The notes beneath the pieces are model-generated. The model worked only from the letters and a program-made list of their open reading frames with translations, was not told the origin of the DNA and ran no database searches. From CAZZKE01 sp964655005 (GTDB lineage Bacteria; Pseudomonadota; Alphaproteobacteria; Rhodospirillales; JABHCV01): DNA of 33,667 nt. Position numbers and translations under genes: made by a program. Below, one piece after another: positions 16,644 to 23,721 of this stretch. Where the stretch lies: contig CAZZKE010000027.1 of assembly GCA_964655005.1 (NCBI GenBank), positions 1 through 33,667 on the forward strand. The letters are read 5' to 3'. How positions within the stretch are numbered: the first letter of the stretch is position 1; the number at the start of each line of letters is the position of its first letter.

Positions 16644-16652
16644 TGCTAGAAT
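16644..16652 (+). promoter_or_regulatory. Possible extended -10 promoter of fliX
   Basis: TGCTAGAAT fits an extended -10 (TGn followed by a near-consensus hexamer). The predicted start is about 78 bases before the fliX ATG. No good -35 box accompanies it. Confidence 0.35.
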
Positions 16653-16737
16653 CGGTCCGCCGGGCTCTTTAACCGCATTTTAAACGAACGGGCTTAGGGT
16701 CGGCGGCATCATTCAATTGACCTGATCGCAGCTTAAT

Positions 16738-17178
16738 ATGAAAATCTCGAAAGTCGGTTCGGGTAACAAGGCGGCCTCCGCATCGCGCCGGAAAGCGGTG
16801 GCCGGCAAGGGCGAGGTGTTCGCCGAACACTTGCAGGAGGCGACGGCGGCGCTGGGCGCGCGCGGGGTGGCCGAAAGCAGCGCGGTCGGGTCGGTCGCCT
16901 CCATTCTTGCCGCCCAGGAGACGACGGATTCGACTCAGGGCCGTTCGCGCGGTTTGGCCGTGCAGTATGGCGGTGAACTGCTGGATCATCTTGAAGACCT
17001 GCGCCGTGATCTCCTGGCCGGGGCTATTGCGAAGGAAAAATTAAGCGGGCTGGCGCAGAAAATGCGGGCCCAGCGGCGCCAGACCGATGATCCCAGGCTG
17101 AATGCCATAATAGACGAAATAGAACTCCGCGCCGAGGTCGAAATCGCCAAGTTGACGTTTGCCGGTTCGCCGTCCTAA
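16738..17178 (+). CDS. fliX: Flagellar assembly regulator FliX
   Basis: The 146-residue cytoplasmic protein matches FliX of Caulobacter in layout. A basic, low-complexity N-terminus (KISKVGSGNKAASASRRKAV) is followed by a conserved C-terminal half: LLDHLEDLRRDLLAGAIAKE and DDPRLNAIIDEIELRAEVEI. In Caulobacter FliX binds the sigma-54 activator FlbD and couples early basal-body assembly to transcription of hook and basal-body genes. That fits this window, where three hook/basal-body units carry sigma-54 promoters. There is no visible DNA-binding domain. The ribosome binding site is poor. It is divergent from flgE; flbD itself is not present. Confidence 0.85.
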   Translation: MKISKVGSGNKAASASRRKAVAGKGEVFAEHLQEATAALGARGVAESSAVGSVASILAAQETTDSTQGRSRGLAVQYGGELLDHLEDLRRDLLAGAIAKEKLSGLAQKMRAQRRQTDDPRLNAIIDEIELRAEVEIAKLTFAGSPS

Positions 17179-17186
17179 TTCCCCCC

Positions 17187-17215
17187 TTGCGGCGAAACAA
17201 AAGCATCCCTATATT
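17187..17215 (+). promoter_or_regulatory. Predicted sigma-70 promoter of dksA
   Basis: TTGCGG (17187-17192), 17 bases and TATATT (17210-17215) precede a GC-rich discriminator (CCGCGCC). GC-rich discriminators are typical of promoters inhibited by ppGpp and DksA, so feedback control is possible. Confidence 0.55.
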
Positions 17216-17220
17216 CCGCG

Positions 17221-17263
17221 CCATATTTCGCCCGCACCGGGCGACCCGCTTCGGGTAATATGG
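17221..17263 (+). ncRNA. Structured dksA leader: predicted three-way junction
   Basis: From the predicted transcription start the RNA can fold into a closed outer stem of 7 bp (17221-17227 with 17257-17263). It encloses two adjacent hairpins: 6 bp with loop CAC (17229-17243) and 5 bp with loop CUU (17244-17256). Only base 17228 is unpaired at the junction. The dksA ATG follows 30 bases later. Function is unknown. Confidence 0.5.
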
Positions 17264-17293
17264 TTAGGTACATTAATTGGGAATACAAAAGCG

Positions 17294-17710
17294 ATGAATG
17301 TCACCCTATCTCCGGATTACCGGCCGACGGCCAAGGAAAAATTCATGAATTCGGTGATGGCGGAATATTTCCGTCAGAAGCTTCTCGCTTGGCGCGCCGA
17401 ATTGCTGACCGAATCAAATGAAACGCTGCTGCTTTTGCAGGAAGGCGGTATTCAGGAACCGGATATCGCCGATCGTGCGACCATCGAATCCGACCGGGCG
17501 CTGGAACTTCGCACCCGGGACCGGGCCAGGAAACTGATTTCCAAAATTGACGAGGCGCTGGAACGTATCGAAAACGGCGAATATGGATATTGCGAGGAAA
17601 CCAGCGAGCCGATCAGCCTGTCACGGCTGGAAGCCCGACCGATAGCGACGCTCAGCATCGAGGCCCAGGAGCGTCACGAACGGATGGAGAAAACCCACCG
17701 CGACGATTGA
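17294..17710 (+). CDS. dksA: DksA-family RNA polymerase-binding transcription factor, zinc-cysteine poor
   Basis: DksA enters the RNA polymerase secondary channel and works with ppGpp in the stringent response. From the ATG at 17294 the protein has 138 residues. The coiled-coil tip keeps the acidic pair and alanine (D57, D60, A62 in EPDIADRAT, equivalent to D71, D74 and A76 of E. coli). The globular part keeps GEYGYCEET and RLEARPIATL. Only one of four zinc cysteines remains (C100); the others are T103, S121 and A124. This is common in alphaproteobacterial DksA, so the protein is probably functional without zinc. A longer in-frame reading from 17159 would include the leader and is not supported. 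Confidence 0.88.
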   Translation: MNVTLSPDYRPTAKEKFMNSVMAEYFRQKLLAWRAELLTESNETLLLLQEGGIQEPDIADRATIESDRALELRTRDRARKLISKIDEALERIENGEYGYCEETSEPISLSRLEARPIATLSIEAQERHERMEKTHRDD

Positions 17711-17730
17711 TGGGTCGCGGTAAATGCTGA

Positions 17731-17758
17731 AAAAGGCCGGCAAACCTGCCGGCCTTTT
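17731..17758. terminator. Bidirectional terminator between dksA and flgH
   Basis: An 11-bp perfect stem (17731-17741 with 17748-17758) with a six-base loop starts in AAAA and ends in TTTT. It can serve dksA on the plus strand and the flgF-G-A-H unit on the minus strand. Confidence 0.85.
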
Positions 17759-17782
17759 CGTCGTTCCGGATTTTGAGAAAAT

Positions 17783-18547
17783 CTAGAACGGGAACAGGAT
17801 ATCCCAGATCTGGGTTCCCCAGCGGGGTTTCTGAAGTTCGCTCAAGGTGCCGCGTCCGCCATAAGCGACGCGCATTTCGGCGATCGAGGTGTGCCGTACC
17901 GAATTGTCGGAATCGATATCACCGGGCCGGATTACGCCGGTGATCATCATTTCCCGCAGTTCCTTGTTAACCAGCATTTCCTGCCGGCCCATTATCACCA
18001 GGCTGCCGTTGGGCAAAATCTGGGTAACCACGGCGGCCATGGACAGCTTGACCACTTCGGATCTATCGACCAGGCCGGTGCCTTCGGTGTCGTGGGCGTT
18101 GCCGAAGCTCATTACTGTCGCCGGCAAAATGCCCTGGGGCAGAACCTTGGAAAATTCACCCTCGAGCCCAAGCAGATTGGTGACGTCGGTATCTTCGGTG
18201 TCGGCGCGCTTGCGGGTGGTCTTGTTGTTCAGGGTGGCCTTGTCGGTAAAGTCCAGTTTAACCGTCAGGATATCGCCGATTTCCTTGGCCCGATGATCCT
18301 TGAAAAAGGCCCTGGCGCCGGCTCGCCACAATGAATTGGGATTGTCCTCGACCATTTCAGGGGTCGGCATGGGCATGCTGACCGGGCGGTATTCCGGCCG
18401 CGCCGTCGGATTGGTGATCTTGGTCAATTCCGGGCCGCCGCCGACTTCGGCCAGCCGGGTCATTGTCGATCCGCAGGCCGACAGGGTCATGGCGAGGGCC
18501 GTCAGGGTGGCGGCGGCGACGTGCTTGTTGGATGACAGAGATTTCAT
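17783..18547 (-). CDS. flgH: Flagellar L-ring lipoprotein FlgH
   Basis: FlgH forms the outer-membrane L-ring. The 254-residue protein starts with a lipoprotein signal ending in LSAC, with the lipidated cysteine at residue 25. Typical segments include NPNSLWRAGARAFFKDHRAK and IGDILTVKLDF, ANHKTxR-like TLNNKTTRKRAD, and a C-terminal RHTSIAEMRVAYGGRGTLSE with QKPRWGTQIWDILFPF. The last phrase is near-diagnostic for FlgH. It is the last gene of flgF-G-A-H, ten bases after flgA, with a strong shared terminator downstream. Confidence 0.97.
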   Translation of the reverse strand: MKSLSSNKHVAAATLTALAMTLSACGSTMTRLAEVGGGPELTKITNPTARPEYRPVSMPMPTPEMVEDNPNSLWRAGARAFFKDHRAKEIGDILTVKLDFTDKATLNNKTTRKRADTEDTDVTNLLGLEGEFSKVLPQGILPATVMSFGNAHDTEGTGLVDRSEVVKLSMAAVVTQILPNGSLVIMGRQEMLVNKELREMMITGVIRPGDIDSDNSVRHTSIAEMRVAYGGRGTLSELQKPRWGTQIWDILFPF

Positions 18548-18557
18548 CGGTTATCTC

Positions 18558-19568
18558 CTAGTTTAAGGCGATGCGGTTGACGGAAATTACCCTGACCTGA
18601 CCGTAACCGGTCACGGTTGCCTGCACGACCTTGTTGCTTTGGGTGTTGAGGACGCGAATGGTATCGCCGTTAACGCCGTTTTCCTGGGCCTTGCCCTGGG
18701 ATGTCAGCCGCATCAGCGGTGTATTCAATATCATTACGACCAGCGCCCCCCTGGCGACCAGGACCGGCCTTCCGACTTCCGATGTGCGGATCGGGACGCC
18801 CGGTCGCAATCCCCGCTTTACCGCCATGCCAATCAGGTCGGACTCGTCGGTGATAACATTGCCGCCGGCCCGCTTCGAACGTATTTCGATCCATTTGATA
18901 TCGCGCTCGCGAATAATTTCACCCCTGGCCAGGCGGTCGCTCAGGACGGGAATTTCCAGCATCTTGAATATCCTGCCGGTAACGCGGGTGCGGGTCGGGG
19001 CCGGGCCATCGACGGGGGCGATAATGTTGGCGGCGAAGCGTCTGGTGTTCGGATTGAAGGAAATATCTTCGACCGCCATGGTCGCCGAACCGTCGCCGGG
19101 TACATACAGGCGCTGCATCCGATTGTTCAGCTCGATGCTGACATCGGCATCGATACCCTTTTCGACCAGGGCGGCGAGGATGTGATCCTTGATCTCCTCG
19201 GCGCCGATGACGATGCTCCGCCTTTCGACGACGGTGCGTTGCTTCAGGCTCACCGGTCTCCAGGCGATTCCGTATCGGCGGGCCACCCGGTACAGCCAGT
19301 TGACGTCGAAATAGGCCCGTTTTCCGGGTTCCGGGGCATAGGCAATGGCGATTCCGGCCTTCTCGCCAAGTCCGCCAAACAGGTCGCCCAGGCGAATGAT
19401 CGTCCCGTCGATATCGACTCTTTCATTCAGCACGACCGGTGCCGCCGGCGTCGGGGGCGATTGGTCGGAGGCGGCCATGGCCGTGCTCCACGGCGCCAGG
19501 GCCAGCAGCAGGGCCAGTCCCAGCATGAAAATACGGAAATTCGAACCCGCCGAACGGTTATACTTCAT
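18558..19568 (-). CDS. flgA: Flagellar P-ring assembly chaperone FlgA
   Basis: FlgA is a periplasmic chaperone needed for P-ring (FlgI) assembly. The 336-residue protein has a signal peptide (core at about 12-28, cleavage near AMAA), an N-terminal region typical of the longer alphaproteobacterial FlgA, and a C-terminal SAF domain. The SAF part includes PVLSDRLARGEIIRERDIKW, DLIGMAVKRGLRPGVPIRTS and ALVVMILNTPLMRLTSQGKA. It ends with NTQSNKVVQATVTGYGQVRV, the conserved FlgA tail. It lies 11 bases after flgG. Confidence 0.94.
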   Translation of the reverse strand: MKYNRSAGSNFRIFMLGLALLLALAPWSTAMAASDQSPPTPAAPVVLNERVDIDGTIIRLGDLFGGLGEKAGIAIAYAPEPGKRAYFDVNWLYRVARRYGIAWRPVSLKQRTVVERRSIVIGAEEIKDHILAALVEKGIDADVSIELNNRMQRLYVPGDGSATMAVEDISFNPNTRRFAANIIAPVDGPAPTRTRVTGRIFKMLEIPVLSDRLARGEIIRERDIKWIEIRSKRAGGNVITDESDLIGMAVKRGLRPGVPIRTSEVGRPVLVARGALVVMILNTPLMRLTSQGKAQENGVNGDTIRVLNTQSNKVVQATVTGYGQVRVISVNRIALN

Positions 19569-19579
19569 GGTGAATTTCC

Positions 19580-20365
19580 CTACCTTAGATTGGCCACAGT
19601 GCCCATCATTTCATCGGCGGTCTGAATAACCTTCGAATTCATTTCATAGGCTCTTTGAGCAGAAATCAGGTTGGAAATCTCCTCGACCGCATTGACGTTC
19701 GAAGTTTCCAGAAAGCCTTGCAGGATCGAACCGAATCCGACCGATGCCGGAGAGCCGGTAACCGGCTGGCCCGAAGCCGGAGTTTCGATGTAAAGATTGC
19801 CGCCCTCGGCCTGCAAACCGGCTTCGTTGGCGAACGAGGCGGTCTGGATCTGGCCGACATTCTGCAACGTGACCTGTCCTTCGATGGTCGCCAGCACTTC
19901 GCCGCTGGCGTTTATGGTGACATCGACGGCGTTCCTTGGCACGGTAATGCCCGGCTGCAACTGGAAACCTTCGTGGGTGACGATCAGGCCGTCACCGTTT
20001 AGCTGGAAGGTGCCGTCTCGGGTATAGGCGATTTCGCCGCCGGGTCTCAGTACCTGGAAGAAGCCCTTGCCCTGAACGGCCATGTCGAAAGTGTTGTCGG
20101 TCGCCGTCAGGTTGCCCTGCTCGTGGATGCGGTAGACGGCGGCCAGCTTGACGCCAAGCCCCAGTTGCACCCCCGATGGCACGACGGTGCCGGCGTCCGA
20201 TGATGTCGAGCCGACCCGGCGTAGGTTCTGATACAGTAAATCATTAAATTCGGTCCTTCGGCGCATGTAGCCGGTAGTGTTCATATTGGCCAGATTGTTG
20301 GACACGACCTCAACATTTTTCTGTTGCGCCATCATGCCGGTGGCCGCGATGTTCAATGCTCTCAT
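19580..20365 (-). CDS. flgG: Flagellar distal rod protein FlgG
   Basis: FlgG forms the distal rod. At 261 residues it has the standard length. The start (MRALNIAATGMMAQQKNVEV followed by VSNNLANMNTTGYMRRR) and the end (EEISNLISAQRAYEMNSKVI with QTADEMMGTVANLR) are the classic FlgG terminal helices. The central part has FFQVLRPGGEIAYTRDGTFQ and LQGFLETSNVN. It follows flgF by 24 bp in the same unit. Confidence 0.97.
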   Translation of the reverse strand: MRALNIAATGMMAQQKNVEVVSNNLANMNTTGYMRRRTEFNDLLYQNLRRVGSTSSDAGTVVPSGVQLGLGVKLAAVYRIHEQGNLTATDNTFDMAVQGKGFFQVLRPGGEIAYTRDGTFQLNGDGLIVTHEGFQLQPGITVPRNAVDVTINASGEVLATIEGQVTLQNVGQIQTASFANEAGLQAEGGNLYIETPASGQPVTGSPASVGFGSILQGFLETSNVNAVEEISNLISAQRAYEMNSKVIQTADEMMGTVANLR

Positions 20366-20389
20366 TTTTTTGTCCTCGTTCTTATGCGG

Positions 20390-21130
20390 TTATGACCGCT
20401 GGGTATAGGCTTCCATCATTTTCTTGATCCGGACGTCTTCTTTCTCGATGAAGTCCTTGATGCTTTGGAAGGACCTGCTGGCCTCGATCATCCGGGTCAT
20501 TTCAATAATCGGTTCGACATTCGATTTTTCCAACATGCCCTGCATGACCACCGGCGCATCGACGGCTTGCGGAACCTGCCTGGAACTGTATAGCCCGCCG
20601 GCTACAACCTTCAGTTCATAGGGGTTTTGAAAGGTCACTACGTTAAGCTTCCCAAGGGCGCCGTTCTCGGTTGAAACGGTGCCATCAACGGTGATCGTAA
20701 TATCGCGGTCTTCGGGGCTGAAAAAGAACGGTTCGCCATCGCCGGACAACACCGGATCGCCCGTACGGGTTACCAGCTGGCCCTCCTGGTCGAGCTGGAA
20801 GTTGCCGTTGCGGGTATAGCGTTCGCCGCCCGGTGTGCCGATTACAAAATATCCATCCTGTTTGATCGCCAGATCGAGCGGGTTGCCCGTCAGTTGGACC
20901 GGACCTTCGGAATTATCGCGTACGGTGGCGACGTCGCGAACATAGGAATGCCGTTCGCCACCGATCTTGTCGCCGCCCTTGCTGCGAACAAGGTATTCCA
21001 CGAACATCATTTTTTCACTCTTGAACGCGGTGGTGTTCATGTTGGCGATATTGTTGGCGATAACGCCCATTTCGCGCTTGATCACCGATTGCCTTGATAG
21101 TGCGATGATTGATGTACTTTCCATTGCCAC
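20390..21130 (-). CDS. flgF: Flagellar proximal rod protein FlgF
   Basis: FlgF is a rod protein of the flagellar basal body. The 246-residue protein has the N-terminal rod motif (ANNIANMNTTAFKSEKMMF) and FlgF-like internal segments (GYFVIGTPGGERYTRNGNFQ and VDAPVVMQGMLEKSNVEPI). The C-terminal helix, EMTRMIEASRSFQSIKDFIE, differs from FlgG as expected. It is the first gene of flgF-G-A-H, 37 bp downstream of a sigma-54 promoter, and divergent from fliL. Confidence 0.94.
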   Translation of the reverse strand: MAMESTSIIALSRQSVIKREMGVIANNIANMNTTAFKSEKMMFVEYLVRSKGGDKIGGERHSYVRDVATVRDNSEGPVQLTGNPLDLAIKQDGYFVIGTPGGERYTRNGNFQLDQEGQLVTRTGDPVLSGDGEPFFFSPEDRDITITVDGTVSTENGALGKLNVVTFQNPYELKVVAGGLYSSRQVPQAVDAPVVMQGMLEKSNVEPIIEMTRMIEASRSFQSIKDFIEKEDVRIKKMMEAYTQRS

Positions 21131-21166
21131 TTTCCCAATTAAATTATCACGTCCCGACGGTACACC

Positions 21167-21182
21167 TGCATAGCTCGTGCCA
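21167..21182 (-). promoter_or_regulatory. Sigma-54 promoter of flgF operon
   Basis: The minus-strand sequence is TGGCACGAGCTATGCA. The -24 box is perfect (TGGCACG), the spacing is exact and the -12 box has one mismatch (ATGC). The predicted start is near 21156, 26 bases before the flgF ATG. Confidence 0.8.
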
Positions 21183-21264
21183 ATTGATAAAATTGTGTAA
21201 AATCAAAATGATATATGAAAAAATATAGCTGTTATCGGGATCCAGGAAGGCTATGCGGCGCAGC

Positions 21265-21286
21265 TTGCCCGGCATTTATTGCCCGG
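21265..21286. promoter_or_regulatory. Candidate enhancer element upstream of flgF
   Basis: Two TTGCCCGG direct repeats begin at 21265 and 21280, giving CCGG cores ten bases apart around an AT-rich centre. The element lies 83-104 bp upstream of the flgF sigma-54 promoter and 122 bp before fliL, so it could serve both. No promoter for fliL was recognised in this 277-bp gap. Confidence 0.4.
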
Positions 21287-21407
21287 ACGGCTTTATCGCT
21301 TCGCAACGACTTGTTAACCAAAACAACCTAAATTTATCCCCATGCAATAGTAATTTCAGCGTACAGTTCCGTGCCAATGGAATGAATGATTGGAGCGTGT
21401 CTAGCCG

Positions 21408-21944
21408 ATGGCCGAAGAAGACGACCTGGACGAGGAACTGGACGAGGACGAAGAAGACGAAGAGGGTGGGTCATCCGGGGGCGGTGGCAAGAAAAAGCTC
21501 TTAATTATTGTCGGTCTCGCCTTGCTTCTGGTCATCGGCGCCGCCGCCGCCGCTTATTTTACGGGGCTTTTGCAGCCGGTAATTGATATGATTTCCGGCG
21601 GCCAGCCCAAGCAGGAAGAAGATGTCGGCATCGCCCAGGATGCGATATTTTATGACTTGCCGGAATTACTGGTAAATCTGAGCACCACGGGCCGCAAGTC
21701 GACCTTCCTGAAAATCAAGATCAGTCTGGAACTGGAAAAGCCGGAAGATGTCGCGAAAGTAGAGAGTGTAATGCCCAGGATTATAGATAATTTCCAGGTC
21801 TATCTGCGGGAGCTCCGGGTCGAGGACCTGAAGGGTTCGGCCGGCATGTACAGGTTGCGTGAAGAGCTTTTGAAAAGAGTCGGCGGGGCGGTTGCGCCGG
21901 TGAAGATAAATGATGTGTTGTTCAAGGAAATGCTGGTTCAGTAA
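21408..21944 (+). CDS. fliL: Flagellar basal-body protein FliL
   Basis: FliL is an inner-membrane protein that surrounds or stabilises the stator at the basal body. The 178-residue protein has an unusually acidic cytoplasmic N-terminus (about 20 Asp/Glu in the first 25 residues... mostly runs of D and E), a Lys triplet, one membrane span at about 31-52, and a periplasmic stomatin-like domain. Family segments are YDLPELLVNLSTTGRKSTFL and LKIKISLELEKPEDVAKVES. It ends with INDVLFKEMLVQ, a typical FliL tail. It opens the rightward motor operon, 21 bp before fliM. Confidence 0.94.
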   Translation: MAEEDDLDEELDEDEEDEEGGSSGGGGKKKLLIIVGLALLLVIGAAAAAYFTGLLQPVIDMISGGQPKQEEDVGIAQDAIFYDLPELLVNLSTTGRKSTFLKIKISLELEKPEDVAKVESVMPRIIDNFQVYLRELRVEDLKGSAGMYRLREELLKRVGGAVAPVKINDVLFKEMLVQ

Positions 21945-21965
21945 GCGTATGGGATATTTGCATAA

Positions 21966-23144
21966 ATGACCGCCCCGGGTGATGACGATGTCGACCAGGA
22001 AGCCATGATGGCCGAATGGGAAAACGCCATGGGCGGCGATGACGATGGCGATGGCGACGGCGGCGACGGGGGCGGCGATCAGGACGACCTGGCGGCCGAA
22101 TGGGAAGCCATGATGGATGGCGACGGCGACGACAGTAGCGGCGGCAGTGACGCCGTCGGTGGCAGCGGCCAGTCGACCCGGGTCCTTAATCAGGATGAAA
22201 TAGACAGCCTGCTTGGTTTCGAAGAGGATGTGAACGACGGCAGGGAAACGTCGGGAATTCAGGCAATTCTGAACAGCGCCCTGGTTTCCTATGAACGGCT
22301 GCCGATGCTGGAGGTGGTGTTCGACAGGCTGGTTCGGCTGATGACCACATCGCTGCGAAATTTTACCTCCGACAATGTCGAGGTATCCCTGGACAACATC
22401 ACTTCCATCCGGTTCGCCGACTATCTCAATTCGATTCCGCTGCCGGCTATGCTGAGCGTGTTCAAGGCCGAAGAATGGGATAATTTCGGTTTGATCACCG
22501 TCGATTCATCGTTGATTTATTCGGTCGTCGATGTGCTTCTGGGCGGTCGCCGCGGTACCGCGGCCATGCGCATTGAAGGCCGGCCCTACACCACCATCGA
22601 ACGCTCGCTGGTCGAACGCATGGTCGAAGTCATGCTGTCTGACCTGTCGGCGGCTTTCGAACCGCTGAGCCCGGTTACTTTCCGCTTCGACCGGCTGGAA
22701 ACCAACCCCCGGTTCGCCACCATATCGCGGCCTTCCAACGCGGCGATCCTGATTCGCCTGCGGATCGATATGGAAGATCGCGGCGGACGCCTGGAAGTGC
22801 TGCTGCCCTACGCCACCCTGGAACCGGTGCGCGAATTGTTGCTGCAAATGTTCATGGGCGAGAAATTCGGTCGCGACTCGATCTGGGAAACTCATCTGGC
22901 CGAGGAACTGTGGCTTACCGAAGTCGAACTGGAAGCGGTGCTGGACCAGCAAACCATGAAGCTTAGCGATGTCTTCTCCCTGGAAGTAGGTTCCCAGCTT
23001 ATGTTGAGCGCCACGCCCAATTCGCTGGTCAACCTGCGTTGCGGCGATGTCCCGCTGTACACCGGCGCGATGGGCAGAAAAGGCGATCAGATTGCGGTCC
23101 GGATCACCAACCGCCTGATTCAGGACGACCGGGAGCAGGATTGA
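21966..23144 (+). CDS. fliM: Flagellar motor switch protein FliM with acidic repeat N-terminal extension
   Basis: FliM is the C-ring protein that binds CheY-P and switches rotation. The CheY-binding motif, LNQDEIDSLLGF, sits at about residues 74-85 rather than at the extreme N-terminus. Before it lies a 70-residue Asp/Gly-rich extension with two tryptophan motifs, AMMAEWENAMG (13-23) and DLAAEWEAMMD (41-51). The middle domain carries the usual EVVFDRLVRLMTTSLRNFTS, and the C-terminal SpoA domain includes LSDVFSLEVGSQL. Length is 392 residues against about 330-370 usually. Its TGA shares a base with the next ATG (TGATG), indicating coupling. Confidence 0.95.
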   Translation: MTAPGDDDVDQEAMMAEWENAMGGDDDGDGDGGDGGGDQDDLAAEWEAMMDGDGDDSSGGSDAVGGSGQSTRVLNQDEIDSLLGFEEDVNDGRETSGIQAILNSALVSYERLPMLEVVFDRLVRLMTTSLRNFTSDNVEVSLDNITSIRFADYLNSIPLPAMLSVFKAEEWDNFGLITVDSSLIYSVVDVLLGGRRGTAAMRIEGRPYTTIERSLVERMVEVMLSDLSAAFEPLSPVTFRFDRLETNPRFATISRPSNAAILIRLRIDMEDRGGRLEVLLPYATLEPVRELLLQMFMGEKFGRDSIWETHLAEELWLTEVELEAVLDQQTMKLSDVFSLEVGSQLMLSATPNSLVNLRCGDVPLYTGAMGRKGDQIAVRITNRLIQDDREQD

Positions 23145-23689
23145 TGTATTCCCTTACCCTCGACATCGTTTTGGCGATCCTGCTGGTGGCGACCATCGGC
23201 TACGCCATGGTGCTGAACCGGAAACTGGGCGGCCTGCGCCGTCATAAGGAAGAACTGGAACGTTTGGCCGCGACGTTTTCCGAGTCCACGGTGCGGGCCG
23301 AAGACAGCATCGCGCATCTGAAAAATTCCGCCGCCGGCCTGCAGGCCGAAAACGCCAGGGCGACCGGCCTTCGGGATGACCTGAAATTTCTCATTGATCG
23401 CGGGGTCTCGACCGCCGACCGGCTGGAATCAGCAGTCCGGGAATCGCGTGGCGAAGACATAAAACGCGACCGGTCCGGCCCCGACGAACCCCGCCACCCG
23501 GTCGAAACAGCCGACGACGCTATTGTCCAGGCCCGTGTCAATAACCATATGGGTAACCGGGTCGACTTTGGAAACCCGGCGGTCGCCGCCGCCGACGATG
23601 TTTTTTCTTCCGTAAAGGAAGATAGTGACGATAATGCAAAGTCCCGGGCAGAACGGGAATTGATCGAGGCGTTGCGCTCGGTTCGCTGA
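23144..23689 (+). CDS. DUF6468-like flagellar operon membrane protein
   Basis: The protein has 181 residues from the ATG that overlaps the fliM stop. One N-terminal membrane span (about 3-24) is followed by a basic stretch, a predicted coiled coil (about 28-100; KEELERLAATFSESTVRAED and onward), and a polar, charged C-terminal half ending in ERELIEALRSVR. It resembles the uncharacterised DUF6468 family found beside fliM in alphaproteobacterial flagellar operons; that assignment is from memory of context and layout. It probably sits in the inner membrane with its coiled coil in the cytoplasm near the C-ring. Function is unknown. Confidence 0.7.
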   Translation: MYSLTLDIVLAILLVATIGYAMVLNRKLGGLRRHKEELERLAATFSESTVRAEDSIAHLKNSAAGLQAENARATGLRDDLKFLIDRGVSTADRLESAVRESRGEDIKRDRSGPDEPRHPVETADDAIVQARVNNHMGNRVDFGNPAVAAADDVFSSVKEDSDDNAKSRAERELIEALRSVR

Positions 23690-23721
23690 AAAGTTTTTCG
23701 TGATGAGTTGAAGGAAGTTAG

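Noticed and set aside
21314..21319. TTAACC as a CtrA half-site upstream of fliL
   Set aside because: There is no second TTAA at the required distance, and a single six-base half-site is expected by chance.
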